DNA of 64,000 nucleotides from contig NZ_RBIQ01000007.1 of assembly GCF_003634105.1 (NCBI RefSeq), positions 930,001-994,000 on the forward strand. The letters are read 5' to 3'. This DNA comes from Maribacter vaceletii. Its GTDB lineage: Bacteria; Bacteroidota; Bacteroidia; Flavobacteriales; Flavobacteriaceae. The translations under genes were made by a program, and so were the position numbers. Positions 25,818 to 34,390 of the stretch are shown here, in pieces. Below the pieces are notes generated by a model. It was given only the letters and a program-made list of their open reading frames with translations, ran no database searches and had not been told where the DNA came from. How positions within the stretch are numbered: position 1 is the first letter of the stretch; every line of letters starts with the position of its first letter.

Positions 25818-26471
25818 TTATAATACCATTTCTGGTATTTCGCCATCAATTATAAGATTTCCTTCGGTAGCTTTTATAATTTCATCTACAGATATTCCTG
25901 GAGCTCTTTCTAGTAGTTTAAAACCTTCTTTAACAACTTCTAAAACAGCAAGATTTGTAACTATTTTTTTAACACACGCTACTCCTGTTAATGGTAAACT
26001 ACATTTTTTTAATAATTTAGGTGCTCCTGCTCTATTCGTATGCATCATAGCAACAATAATATTTTCTGCTGATGCTACCAAGTCCATGGCACCTCCCATT
26101 CCCTTAACCATTTTACCTGGAATTTTCCAATTTGCTATATCTCCAGTTTCAGACACCTCCATAGCTCCTAAAATAGTAAGATCCACATGTTGCCCCCTAA
26201 TCATTCCAAAACTGGTTACAGAATCAAAAAAAGAGGCTCCAGGCATGGTTGTAATGGTTTGTTTCCCTGCGTTAATAATATCGGCATCTTCTTCTCCTTC
26301 AAAAGGAAAAGGCCCCATTCCTAAAACTCCATTCTCACTCTGGAATTCTACATTTATATCTTCTTGTACAAAATTAGCAACTAAAGTTGGTATTCCTATT
26401 CCAAGATTTACATAATAGCCATCTTGTACCTCTTTAGCTATTCTTTTTGCTATTCCGTTTTTATCTAACAT
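25818..26471 (-). CDS. scoB: 3-oxoacid CoA-transferase subunit B
   Basis: A 217-residue beta subunit of the CoA transferase that moves CoA from succinyl-CoA to acetoacetate or a similar 3-oxo acid. The catalytic Glu lies in FQSENGVLGMGPFP, and the N-terminal GYYVNLGIGIPTLVANF and central GGAMDLVASAENIIVAMMH are standard. It is separated from scoA by a four-helix-bundle gene flanked by inverted repeats, although the two subunits are usually adjacent. Confidence 0.93.
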   Translation of the reverse strand: MLDKNGIAKRIAKEVQDGYYVNLGIGIPTLVANFVQEDINVEFQSENGVLGMGPFPFEGEEDADIINAGKQTITTMPGASFFDSVTSFGMIRGQHVDLTILGAMEVSETGDIANWKIPGKMVKGMGGAMDLVASAENIIVAMMHTNRAGAPKLLKKCSLPLTGVACVKKIVTNLAVLEVVKEGFKLLERAPGISVDEIIKATEGNLIIDGEIPEMVL

Positions 26472-26493
26472 ACTATTTAATTTGAAAATGTGT

Positions 26494-26892
26494 CGATTTG
26501 AAAATTGATTAATTAAGATTTTTTACTTGTAGAGATAATTTTAGATATAATTAAAATTACCGACTTTAATTTTTTAAGCAAAGCTTCTTCTGGGCTCGGA
26601 TAGAACTCTGTGGAATTACATATTTCTAACCAATACATTAACTCATCCGCTTCTTTTGCAGAAATTTTAAACTTATGTATAAAATCTCTTTTACTCTCTG
26701 CATTTTGTGCTTCTCTAATATTAGCTCCAATTGAAGTTCCACTTCTAAAAATCTGAGAAGCCATTTCAAATCTATTTGTAGCTCTAATCTTTTCGGAAAA
26801 TGAAACAACTTCAAGAGCCAATTCAAAAGTTAACTTTACAATTAGATTTTCTTTATCGTTTCTCATTTCCAAATTAAATAATTTTCAAATCG
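26494..26892. mobile_element. Candidate mini-element: four-helix-bundle gene bordered by 21-bp inverted repeats
   Basis: The left end reads CGATTTGAAAATTGATTAAT (from 26494, repeat to 26514). The right end, read on the other strand from 26892 to 26872, reads CGATTTGAAAATTATTTAAT. The repeats match at 19 of 21 positions and sit directly on the stop codon and 6 nt before the start codon of the enclosed gene. The unit interrupts the scoA-scoB pair. No transposase and no clear target-site duplication are seen, so mobility is an inference. Confidence 0.45.
26513..26866 (-). CDS. Four-helix-bundle protein (23S rRNA intervening-sequence/bAvd-like family)
   Basis: A 117-residue, almost all-helical protein of the S23/four-helix-bundle family, also related to accessory Avd proteins of diversity-generating retroelements. 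Marker segments are SGTSIGANIREAQNAES and EADELMYWLEIC. The ATG at 26866 is used; the TTG two codons upstream overlaps the right inverted repeat. Members are scattered through Bacteroidota genomes without a settled function and are thought to bind nucleic acid as oligomers. Here it lies between scoA and scoB. No reverse transcriptase or rRNA gene is near. Confidence 0.85.
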   Translation of the reverse strand: MRNDKENLIVKLTFELALEVVSFSEKIRATNRFEMASQIFRSGTSIGANIREAQNAESKRDFIHKFKISAKEADELMYWLEICNSTEFYPSPEEALLKKLKSVILIISKIISTSKKS

Positions 26893-26897
26893 CTTAA

Positions 26898-27596
26898 TTA
26901 TTTCTTTCTAACCGTTCTTTGTTCTATACGTTTTTCATAATCTTTCCCTTGAAAAATTCGCTTTACAAAAATTCCAGGTACATGAATTTCATTAGGGTCT
27001 AATGTTCCTGCAGGCACTAATTTTTCTACCTCAGCAACTGTGATTTTTGCTGCGCCACACATTGCTGGGTTAAAATTACGAGCAGTACCTTTAAAAATAA
27101 GATTTCCAGCTTCGTCTCCTTTCCATGCTTTTACAAAAGAAAAGTCTGCTTTATAGGCTTCTTCCAATACATACATTTTGCCATTAAATTCTCTTGTTTC
27201 TTTCCCTTCTGCTACTTCTGTTCCATAACCAGCTGGTGTATAAAATGCTGGAAATCCAGATTGTGCTGCTCTACATTTTTCTGCAAGAGTTCCTTGTGGT
27301 GTAAGTTCTACCTCTAACTCTCCACTCAGCATTTGTCTTTCAAACTCATCGTTTTCTCCTACATAAGAAGATATCATTTTTTTTATTTGATGCTTTTGCA
27401 ACAATAGCCCCAATCCAAAATTATCTACACCTGCGTTATTAGAAATACAAGTAATATCCTTTACTTCTAACTTAACTAATTCAGCAATTGCATTTTCAGG
27501 AATTCCACAAAGACCAAAACCTCCTAGCATAAAAGTCATCCCATCTTGTACCCCTTTTAATGCTTCTTGAATAGTATTAACTTTTTTCTTTATCAT
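26898..27596 (-). CDS. scoA: 3-oxoacid CoA-transferase subunit A
   Basis: A 232-residue alpha subunit of the CoA transferase. The N-terminal [15 protein letters not shown] glycine-rich CoA-binding loop and the [14 protein letters not shown] block are typical, and the C-terminal [22 protein letters not shown] region matches the family. It pairs with ScoB to use acetoacetate or other 3-oxo acids in central carbon metabolism. First in its operon, with the terminator of the previous unit upstream. Confidence 0.93.
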   Translation of the reverse strand: MIKKKVNTIQEALKGVQDGMTFMLGGFGLCGIPENAIAELVKLEVKDITCISNNAGVDNFGLGLLLQKHQIKKMISSYVGENDEFERQMLSGELEVELTPQGTLAEKCRAAQSGFPAFYTPAGYGTEVAEGKETREFNGKMYVLEEAYKADFSFVKAWKGDEAGNLIFKGTARNFNPAMCGAAKITVAEVEKLVPAGTLDPNEIHVPGIFVKRIFQGKDYEKRIEQRTVRKK

Positions 27597-27673
27597 TATT
27601 GATTTCTCATATTTAGATTAAATATTTCTTATCATTTTAAATAATTCTTACTAAAAATACAATATTAATATAA

Positions 27674-27709
27674 AAAAAGCACCTCCATTAAAAAATAGAG
27701 GTGCTTTTT
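27674..27709. terminator. Bidirectional terminator upstream of scoA
   Basis: Stem AAAAAGCACCTC (27674-27685) with GAGGTGCTTTTT (27698-27709), 12-nt loop. It lies between the PBP1A gene and scoA on the minus strand, so it most likely ends the PBP1A/GldH/RicT transcript. Confidence 0.8.
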
Positions 27710-27720
27710 AAAGTAAACTA

Positions 27721-27811
27721 CCTCGGGGTAAGCCCACGAGGCATTTATTTGGAAACTAATTTTGAATACGAGGCAAGCCTCGGAGCATTTAAATCTCGAT
27801 TATCGAGTAAA
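27721..27811. repeat. Composite dispersed repeat: CCTCG hairpins plus CTCGATTATCGAG palindrome (copy 2)
   Basis: Three pieces in a row. A hairpin CCTCGGGG-TAAG-CCCaCGAGG at 27721-27741 resembles the hairpin at 52131-52160. A second stem CGAGGC-AA-GCCTCG lies at 27769-27782. The block at 27778-27811 holds CTCGATTATCGAG (27795-27807) followed by TAAA, shared with 9117-9150 and 34317-34345. It lies between the PBP1A stop and the upstream terminator. It is the most complete copy of the family in the window. Confidence 0.65.
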
Positions 27812-27826
27812 TAACTTTTTTAAGGC

Positions 27827-30178
27827 TTAGAAATCTAAATCATCTAAATCATCTTCTGTATCCTTATTCTCCTGAGCTTCTTCCGCAACTTTAGTACAGT
27901 CTACATTTATAGATAAATCTTTAGGTTTAGTAAAACTTTTATCAGAAATACCTAAATCTTCATTTTTATAATTTTCTTTCATATAAAGACCCCAAATTGG
28001 TAATGCCATAGTTGCTCCTTGCCCGTAAGTAATACTTTTAAAGTGGGTTGCACGTTCTTCACCACCTACCCAAACACCAGTAACCAAATTAGGAACCATG
28101 CCCATAAACCAACCATCACTATTATTTTGCGTGGTACCCGTTTTACCTGCAATAGGATTTTTAAAGCCGTAAGGATAACCAGTGATTACTTCATCATATT
28201 CTTTTTTCCATTTATTTACTCCTTGGGTACGTAAGCGTGTTCCTGAACCTCCTTGCGTTACTCCTTCCATTAAATTTAACATCGCATAAGCAACATCTTT
28301 ACTAAGAACATCTTTTGTTTCTGGAACATACTCATACAACACTGTACCATTTTTATCTTCTATGCGGGTTACCATAACAGGTTTAACATATACCCCTTGG
28401 TTAGCAAAAGTCCCATAAGCTCCCACCATTTCATACACGTTCATTTCAGAAACTCCTAATGCAATAGAAGGTACTTCTGCTATTTCTCTAGTTATTCCTA
28501 AATTTTTACCAATTATAGCAACAGACTTTGGTCCTACTTTATCTATTAATTGTGCTGTAACTGTATTTACTGAGTTTGCTAAGGCTTTTTTAAGAGTATA
28601 ATTTTTTCCAGAATATTTACCGTTAGAGTTTTTTGGACACCAAGGTTCTGGGTTTCCATGTTTTTCTGCCTCTATACAATACTGTGTATCCGGTAATGAA
28701 TCACATGGAGAATAACGTAGTTGATCTATAGCTGCAGCATAAACTAAAGGCTTAAAAGTAGAGCCTGCTTGTCTTGCTCCTTGTATCACATTATCATACT
28801 GAAAATGTTTGTAGTTTATACCTCCTACCCAAGCTTTTACATGCCCTGTTTGTGGCTCCATAGACATCATAGCTGTTCTTAAGAAAGATTTGTAATACCT
28901 AATAGAATCTAGAGGTGTCATTACTGTATCTTTCTCTTTGGTTTCACTTTTCCAATCAAAAACCGTCATGTCTTTTTTCTTAGTAAAAGAAGCACGTATT
29001 ACTTTTTCCGATTTTCCTTCTTTTTTCATTTCTCTCCAACGGTCCGAAGTTTTCATTGCACGCTCCATAATAGCATTTACTTCACTTTTTTCTAAATCTA
29101 AAAATGGTGCTGTTTTATTACGTTCTGGCGTATTTTGATGAAAAAATTCGGCTTGTAATTTTGTCATATGCTGTGAAACTGCATTCTCTGCATTAGCTTG
29201 CATACGAGAATCTATGGTAGTATATATTTTAAGTCCGTCTAAATATAAATTATACCTATCTCTCTCTCCTTCTAAGGCTGGTTTTGGATTTTTCTTAATC
29301 CAATCATTCATAAAACCTTGCAAATACATTCTAAAATAAGTAGCCAAGCCTTCTCTGTGAGATTCTGGGCTATAATTAAGTTTCATTTTTAAGTCCTGTA
29401 ATGAATCTTTTTCTTGCTCTGTTATATAGTCATACTTTGCCATTTGAGCCAATACTACATCTCGCCTATTTTTAGTTCCCACCGGGTTCCTATGTGGTCT
29501 AGGATTGTATAAAGATGAATTTTTAAACATCCCTACTAACATGGCAGATTCTTCTATTTTTAAATTTTTAGGTTCTTTGCCAAAGTAAATTTTAGAAGCA
29601 GAACGAATACCATCTGCATTATTACCAAAGTCATATATATTAAAATACATGGTCATAATTTCTTCTTTGGTGTAATTACGTTCTAAACGTGTTGCAATAA
29701 CCCATTCTTTTATTTTCTGAGTATATCTTTTCCAGCCTCTGGCGGCTAAACCTGTAAATAACTGTTTTGCTAATTGCTGCGAAATAGTACTTGCTCCTCC
29801 TTTTTTACCTAAAAAAGCAAAAGCTCTTACCGTTCCTCTAGCATCTATACCAGAGTGCTCATAAAAACGAGCATCTTCTGTTGCAACTAATGCGTCTACC
29901 AAATTTTTAGGAAGGTCTTCAAATTTTACTGGTGTTCTATTATCGTCTAAATAGAATTTACCTAATGTTTTACTATCGGATGAAAGTATCTCTGTGGCTA
30001 AATTAGTTTGCGGATTTTCTAAAATTTCAAAGGTTGGCATTTCTCCAAAAACCTCATTAGCAGCTAAAACAAATAATAATGCAACAGAAAGAATTCCTGT
30101 TATAAATACTATCCAAAACCACTTAATAAATTTAAAAAAACTTGTTGTTTGCTTTTTCTTTACAGCTTTTTTTGCCAT
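27827..30178 (-). CDS. Class A penicillin-binding protein (PBP1A-like)
   Basis: A 783-residue bifunctional peptidoglycan synthase. A membrane anchor at about 18-42 is followed by a GT51 glycosyltransferase domain with catalytic Glu101 (EDARFYEHSG), GGASTISQQLAKQLF and RNYTKEEIMTMYFN. The transpeptidase domain has STFK (473-476), SVN (536-538) and KTGT (679-682). The C-terminus is a short acidic tail. It polymerises and cross-links peptidoglycan in the periplasm. It starts 4 nt after gldH, in the conserved ricT-gldH-PBP1A order of flavobacteria. Confidence 0.95.
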   Translation of the reverse strand: MAKKAVKKKQTTSFFKFIKWFWIVFITGILSVALLFVLAANEVFGEMPTFEILENPQTNLATEILSSDSKTLGKFYLDDNRTPVKFEDLPKNLVDALVATEDARFYEHSGIDARGTVRAFAFLGKKGGASTISQQLAKQLFTGLAARGWKRYTQKIKEWVIATRLERNYTKEEIMTMYFNIYDFGNNADGIRSASKIYFGKEPKNLKIEESAMLVGMFKNSSLYNPRPHRNPVGTKNRRDVVLAQMAKYDYITEQEKDSLQDLKMKLNYSPESHREGLATYFRMYLQGFMNDWIKKNPKPALEGERDRYNLYLDGLKIYTTIDSRMQANAENAVSQHMTKLQAEFFHQNTPERNKTAPFLDLEKSEVNAIMERAMKTSDRWREMKKEGKSEKVIRASFTKKKDMTVFDWKSETKEKDTVMTPLDSIRYYKSFLRTAMMSMEPQTGHVKAWVGGINYKHFQYDNVIQGARQAGSTFKPLVYAAAIDQLRYSPCDSLPDTQYCIEAEKHGNPEPWCPKNSNGKYSGKNYTLKKALANSVNTVTAQLIDKVGPKSVAIIGKNLGITREIAEVPSIALGVSEMNVYEMVGAYGTFANQGVYVKPVMVTRIEDKNGTVLYEYVPETKDVLSKDVAYAMLNLMEGVTQGGSGTRLRTQGVNKWKKEYDEVITGYPYGFKNPIAGKTGTTQNNSDGWFMGMVPNLVTGVWVGGEERATHFKSITYGQGATMALPIWGLYMKENYKNEDLGISDKSFTKPKDLSINVDCTKVAEEAQENKDTEDDLDDLDF

Positions 30179-30182
30179 TAGT

Positions 30183-30671
30183 TTACTGTTTGTTTTTTTC
30201 TATTTGAAAACCAACATCGGTTATGCCCTCTAAATCTACAACGCCAGGAATAGAGCCGTTTTTGCGCATTGCATGTACTATTTGTAAAGTATATACGCCA
30301 GAAGAAGGAAAAACGATGTTTTCTCTAAACCATAATTTGCTTTCTTTTAAACTTCCTTTTCCTTTTCCTAACCATGTACCATCTGGTAAGGCCATAGTAT
30401 ATTCTAGGGTATCTTTTACAACATCACCATTAGGATAATTTAACTCTGTTATTAAAAAAAGGTTACTATATGGATAGTTTTGATCGTTTCTTACATTAAT
30501 AAAAATGTTATGTTTTTCTATAGTATCTAACTCTGAAAAATTAAAAGTGATAGTATCCTTTTTATGCCAACTAGCACCTTTTAAGCTTTGGTATTCAGAT
30601 TTTATAGTAGTGCCACTACAAGACACAAGAAGTAAAAGTAATATAATGGAAAGGGTAAAAGACCTAAGCAT
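30183..30671 (-). CDS. gldH: Gliding motility lipoprotein GldH
   Basis: A 162-residue lipoprotein needed for gliding in Flavobacterium. The ATG at 30671 is chosen because it begins a lipoprotein signal peptide (MLRSFTLSIILLLLLVSCSG, lipobox LVSC); the longer frame adds a polar leader that would hide it. The mature part has the GldH pattern (YPYSNLFLITELNYP, DGTWLGKGKGSLKE). It overlaps the end of ricT by 8 nt and is followed by the PBP1A gene. GldH is thought to support the type IX secretion/gliding machine; the mechanism is not known. Confidence 0.88.
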   Translation of the reverse strand: MLRSFTLSIILLLLLVSCSGTTIKSEYQSLKGASWHKKDTITFNFSELDTIEKHNIFINVRNDQNYPYSNLFLITELNYPNGDVVKDTLEYTMALPDGTWLGKGKGSLKESKLWFRENIVFPSSGVYTLQIVHAMRKNGSIPGVVDLEGITDVGFQIEKNKQ

Positions 30672-31833
30672 TTTTGGGTTTTCTATTTTTATTGTTTCTT
30701 CTTTTCTTATTTCTGTTTCTATTTTTGTTGTTTTTACGTTTTGGTTGATCAAAACGTGTAAGACTATCTTGCCCAACTACATTTTCAAAAACAACTTTTT
30801 CTTCAATTATATTATCTGCTGCATATTCTTCTAAACTAGCAACTTTTTCTTTTTTCTTGTTTTTTTCTAAAACCTCTTTTACTTGGTCTTTAGAAAGTAC
30901 ATGCCAGTTAGATGGTTCATCTTTATAAGTAAACCATAATAAACCTTTAAAAATATCAGTTTTTTGACAGTATGCAAGACCTTTTTCTGTATACAATTTT
31001 GTGTCTTGTCCCGGAAAACCTTTTAAAGCATCTAAATACGTGTCTAATTCATAATTAAGACAACATTTAAGCTTGCCACATTGCCCAGCTAGCTTTTGCG
31101 GGTTTAAAGATAATTGTTGGTAACGTGCTGCGGAAGTACTTACGGATCTAAAATCTGTTAACCAAGTAGAGCAACATAATTCTCTACCACAAGAACCTAC
31201 ACCTCCTAAACGTTGTGCTTCTTGTCTATATCCTATTTGACGCATTTCTATACGAATACCAAAAGCTTTTGCCATGTCTTTTATAAGCTGACGAAAATCT
31301 ACACGTTCTTCTGCGGTATAATAAAAAGTAGCTTTTGATCCATCTCCCTGAAATTCTACATCAGAGATTTTCATTTGTAGTTTTAAAACAATAGCAATCT
31401 CACGAGCTCGTTTTTTAATTTCTTCTTCGCGGTCTCTACATTTTTGCCAAATATCAATATCTTTTTGAGATGCTTTACGGTATACTTTACAAACTTCTTC
31501 ACCAGAAAAAGGAGCTTTCTTTTTCTTCATTTGTACTCTTACCAGTTCTCCTGTAAGAGTTACCATACCAATATCATGGCCAGATTGCGCCTGTGTTGCA
31601 ACAATATCGCCTATAGAAAGCGTTAAACCTTCTGTGTTTTTATAAAAATCTTTTCGGCTATTTTTAAAACGTACTTCAACAAAGTCAAAAGGTTTTTCCC
31701 CACTTGGGAGTGACATGTTGGAAAGCCAATCAAAAACCGTTAATTTATTACAACCATCTGTTCCGCAAGTACCATTGTTCTTGCATCCGCCTGGTTGTCC
31801 GTCCTTTCCGGTTGAACAACTACTGCAACCCAT
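30664..31833 (-). CDS. ricT: RicT/YaaT-like PSP1-domain protein
   Basis: A 389-residue protein with the PSP1 C-terminal domain. The core contains FYYTAEERVDFRQLIKDMA, then two cysteine clusters (SCGRELCCSTWL and QCGKLKCCLNYELD) matching the Fe-S-binding cysteines described for RicT of the Bacillus YlbF-YmcA-YaaT complex that tunes RNA processing. An additional Cys-rich N-terminus (CSSCSTGKDGQPGGCKNNGTC) and a basic KKRRNNKNR tail are specific to this lineage. The role in Bacteroidota is untested. Upstream of gldH in a coupled unit. Confidence 0.85.
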   Translation of the reverse strand: MGCSSCSTGKDGQPGGCKNNGTCGTDGCNKLTVFDWLSNMSLPSGEKPFDFVEVRFKNSRKDFYKNTEGLTLSIGDIVATQAQSGHDIGMVTLTGELVRVQMKKKKAPFSGEEVCKVYRKASQKDIDIWQKCRDREEEIKKRAREIAIVLKLQMKISDVEFQGDGSKATFYYTAEERVDFRQLIKDMAKAFGIRIEMRQIGYRQEAQRLGGVGSCGRELCCSTWLTDFRSVSTSAARYQQLSLNPQKLAGQCGKLKCCLNYELDTYLDALKGFPGQDTKLYTEKGLAYCQKTDIFKGLLWFTYKDEPSNWHVLSKDQVKEVLEKNKKKEKVASLEEYAADNIIEEKVVFENVVGQDSLTRFDQPKRKNNKNRNRNKKRRNNKNRKPKNA

Positions 31834-31907
31834 ATTTTATATCTAGATTTAAAAAGAAAGAAATCTCTTTTTAAAAAAGGTTCATATTAATCTTAAACGT
31901 AAAGATA

Positions 31908-32939
31908 CTATTTTTTAAATTTTAAAACTGGAGACCTTCCTTTTTTAAAAATTTTGTTGCTTACCGTTTTTCCTTTACGTAATTCTTTTTGTTCTTCAAA
32001 CGGAAGTTCATGTACTGTTTTACAATCATCTGAACAGCAATTATTCATTTTTTCTGCACATTTAGGGCACTGAATAAATAATAAGTGGCAAGCTTCATTT
32101 GCACAGTTTACATGTGTATCACAAGGCTCCCCGCACTGGTGGCAATTAGCAATTACATCTTCCGAAATACGTTCTCCTCTGCGGTGGTCAAAAACAAAAT
32201 TTTTCCCAACAAATTTATTTTCTAACTCTTGGTCCTTTACTTGCCTAGTATATTCTATTATTCCGCCTTCTAACTGGTACACATTTTTAAAACCTTTGTG
32301 CTTATAGTATGCACTTGCTTTTTCGCAACGAATACCTCCGGTACAATACATAACCAATTTTTTGTCTTCCTTATGGTCTTTTAAATCTTCCTCTATAATA
32401 TCTAAAGAATCTCTAAAAGTGTCTACGTCTGGTGTTATTGCATTTTTAAAATGGCCAATCTCACTTTCGTAATGGTTACGCATATCTACTAAAACCGTAT
32501 CTGGGTCATCTATAAGTTCATTAAATTTCTCTGCCCCAACATGAACTCCTTTGTTGGTAACATCAAAAGTTTCGTCTACAAGACCATCTGCTACAATTTT
32601 ATTACGCACTTTAACTTTTAGCTTTAAGAACGATTTGTTGTCTTGCTCCACAGCTATATTTAAACGCACGTTTTCTAAAAAAGAAATGCTATCTAAATGT
32701 TTTTTAAAAGCTTCAAAATTTTCTGCAGGAACAGATAACTGTGCATTTATTCCTTCATTAGCAACATAAATGCGCCCTAGGACATCAAGGTCATTCCAAG
32801 TAATAAATAAGTGATTTCTAAAAACAGAAGTATTTTCTATGTGTGCATATTTGTAGAAAGAAATGGTAAGGCGTTCTTTACCTGCCTCCTCTATAAGAGC
32901 AGCTCTTTCTTTTGCACTTAATGTATTGTACAGTTGCAT
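31908..32939 (-). CDS. trhO: tRNA uridine 34 hydroxylase, TrhO (rhodanese family)
   Basis: A 343-residue YceA/TrhO-type protein. An N-terminal alpha/beta domain (GRIYVANEGINAQLSVP) precedes a rhodanese domain with the active Cys in VMYCTGGIRCEKASAYY, then a zinc-binding C-terminal region with several Cys pairs (CHQCGEPCDTH, CANEACHLLFIQCPKCAEKMNNCC). TrhO makes 5-hydroxyuridine at tRNA position 34. It has its own well-formed promoter (32979-33008). Confidence 0.92.
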   Translation of the reverse strand: MQLYNTLSAKERAALIEEAGKERLTISFYKYAHIENTSVFRNHLFITWNDLDVLGRIYVANEGINAQLSVPAENFEAFKKHLDSISFLENVRLNIAVEQDNKSFLKLKVKVRNKIVADGLVDETFDVTNKGVHVGAEKFNELIDDPDTVLVDMRNHYESEIGHFKNAITPDVDTFRDSLDIIEEDLKDHKEDKKLVMYCTGGIRCEKASAYYKHKGFKNVYQLEGGIIEYTRQVKDQELENKFVGKNFVFDHRRGERISEDVIANCHQCGEPCDTHVNCANEACHLLFIQCPKCAEKMNNCCSDDCKTVHELPFEEQKELRKGKTVSNKIFKKGRSPVLKFKK

Positions 32940-32978
32940 GCTATACTAATTTTTAAGTTAAAAAGATTTTTGAAGCTA

Positions 32979-33008
32979 CAAAACTAAACATTAAATAAAG
33001 GGAAACAA
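32979..33008 (-). promoter_or_regulatory. trhO promoter
   Basis: On the minus strand TTG (33006-33008), 19 nt, then TAGTTTTG (32979-32986) match the Bacteroidota consensus. The start codon is 40 nt downstream. The -33 box lies in the T-run side of the terminator at 33010-33037. Confidence 0.6.
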
Positions 33009-33009
33009 A

Positions 33010-33037
33010 AAAGAGTCTTGATTTTTCAAGACTCTTT
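33010..33037 (-). terminator. Terminator opposite the recA upstream region, with no annotated gene feeding it
   Basis: Stem AAAGAGTCTTG (33010-33020) with CAAGACTCTTT (33027-33037), 6-nt loop. The T-run (CTTTTTTG) follows on the minus strand, so it should stop a minus-strand transcript coming from 33040-33300, where no gene is annotated. On the plus strand the tail is weak. Confidence 0.7.
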
Positions 33038-33039
33038 AT

Positions 33040-33303
33040 CGACCATTCCGATTATTCTTTTTCATAGCATTCTTTGAGTAGAGCTAAAAGGAGATGGTCA
33101 TCATTGCCCACTGCCACTAAAAACAGTAGATTATATATTGAGTTAGTATATACAATTTTTTATAAGATGTGTTTTTTTTAAAAAGGTTGCGTAACCTTCA
33201 AAAAAAATATATTTAAAACCATAAAATCTGTTAATAAAATTAAATTCCTGATTGTTATTTTGATAAAAGAATTGGTAATTTAGCTAGCCTAAAAAAATAG
33301 ATA
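33040..33303. other. Intergenic region, possible minus-strand small RNA or micro-ORF
   Basis: This is the rest of the 364-nt gap between trhO and recA. On the minus strand just before the orphan terminator, the segments GACCATTCC (33041-33049) and GGAGATGGTC (33090-33099) pair with one bulge, suggesting a structured RNA. A 21-codon frame with GTG start (33117 to 33052, beginning VAVGNDDHLLLALLKECYEK) is also open. The plus strand carries the weak recA promoter. Neither gene type can be confirmed by eye. Confidence 0.3.
33252..33283 (+). promoter_or_regulatory. Putative recA promoter
   Basis: TTG at 33252-33254, 21 nt, then TAATTTAG (33276-33283), one mismatch from TAnnTTTG. It ends 20 nt before the ATG. 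No LexA-type palindrome is recognised nearby. Confidence 0.35.
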
Positions 33304-34308
33304 ATGAGTTCTGAAAAAGATGCGAAATTAAAAGCCCTTAAGCTAACCCTAGATAAATTAGACAAAACTTACGGTAAAGGTTCCGTAATGAAATTAGGAG
33401 ATAGTGTTATAGAAGATGTTGAGGTAATTCCGTCTGGTTCACTTGGTCTTGATATTGCTTTAGGCGTTGGAGGTTACCCTAGAGGACGTATTGTAGAAAT
33501 ATATGGTCCAGAATCTTCTGGTAAAACAACCTTAACGCTACATGCTATTGCTGGTGCTCAAAAAAATGGTGGTATTGCGGCTTTTATTGATGCAGAACAT
33601 GCCTTTGACCGTTTTTATGCAGAAAAACTAGGGATAGATATTGATAACTTAATTATTTCGCAACCAGACAATGGAGAACAAGCTTTAGAAATTGCGGATA
33701 ATCTTATACGTTCTGGTGCTATTGATATTGTTGTAATTGATTCTGTTGCTGCCTTAACTCCAAAAAGTGAGATTGAAGGGGAAATGGGAGATTCTAAAAT
33801 GGGACTTCATGCTAGGCTTATGTCTCAAGCATTACGTAAACTAACAGGATCTATTAGTAAAACTAATTGTACTGTTATATTTATTAACCAATTGCGTGAA
33901 AAAATTGGTGTAATGTTCGGAAACCCAGAAACTACAACAGGTGGTAATGCATTAAAATTCTATGCTTCTGTACGTTTAGACATTAGAAGGTCTACACAAA
34001 TTAAAAATACCGATGGTAATGTTCTAGGAAATAAAACTAGAGTAAAAGTGGTTAAAAACAAAGTAGCCCCACCGTTTAGAACTACTGAGTTTGATATTAT
34101 GTATGGTGAAGGGATCTCTAAAGTAGGAGAATTAATTGACCTTGGTGTTGAGTATGAAATAGTAAAGAAAAGTGGTTCTTGGTTTAGCTATGGCGATACT
34201 AAACTTGGCCAAGGTAGAGATGCTGTAAAAGCATTAATACTAGATAACCCAGAATTGTTCGAAGAATTAGAATCTAAAATTCGTGAAGCAATAAATGCTG
34301 TAAAGTAA
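33304..34308 (+). CDS. recA: Recombinase RecA
   Basis: A 334-residue RecA with Walker A GPESSGKT (68-75), the Walker B region [12 protein letters not shown], the L1 loop [22 protein letters not shown] and the L2 region [28 protein letters not shown]. It forms the filament on single-stranded DNA for homologous recombination and repair. The usual acidic, flexible C-terminal tail is short. Monocistronic by appearance; a dispersed repeat follows its stop. Confidence 0.98.
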   Translation: MSSEKDAKLKALKLTLDKLDKTYGKGSVMKLGDSVIEDVEVIPSGSLGLDIALGVGGYPRGRIVEIYGPESSGKTTLTLHAIAGAQKNGGIAAFIDAEHAFDRFYAEKLGIDIDNLIISQPDNGEQALEIADNLIRSGAIDIVVIDSVAALTPKSEIEGEMGDSKMGLHARLMSQALRKLTGSISKTNCTVIFINQLREKIGVMFGNPETTTGGNALKFYASVRLDIRRSTQIKNTDGNVLGNKTRVKVVKNKVAPPFRTTEFDIMYGEGISKVGELIDLGVEYEIVKKSGSWFSYGDTKLGQGRDAVKALILDNPELFEELESKIREAINAVK

Positions 34309-34316
34309 ATAGATTA

Positions 34317-34345
34317 GAGCATATAAATCTCGATTATCGAGTAAA
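34317..34345. repeat. Dispersed intergenic repeat with palindrome CTCGATTATCGAG (copy 3)
   Basis: GAGCATATAAAT precedes CTCGATTATCGAG (34329-34341) and TAAA, the same order and orientation as at 9117-9150 and 27778-27811. It begins 9 nt after the recA stop codon. Confidence 0.6.
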
Positions 34346-34390
34346 AACAAGTCTTTTCCCCATATATTAAAGCAAAAACGCAACCTTTAG

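Noticed and set aside
26513-26866. Diversity-generating retroelement accessory (Avd)
   Set aside because: No reverse transcriptase, template repeat or variable-repeat target gene nearby; family similarity alone is not enough.
33040-33303. 6S RNA candidate
   Set aside because: No long, rod-like pairing over about 180 nt with a central bubble could be followed; only one short bulged stem.
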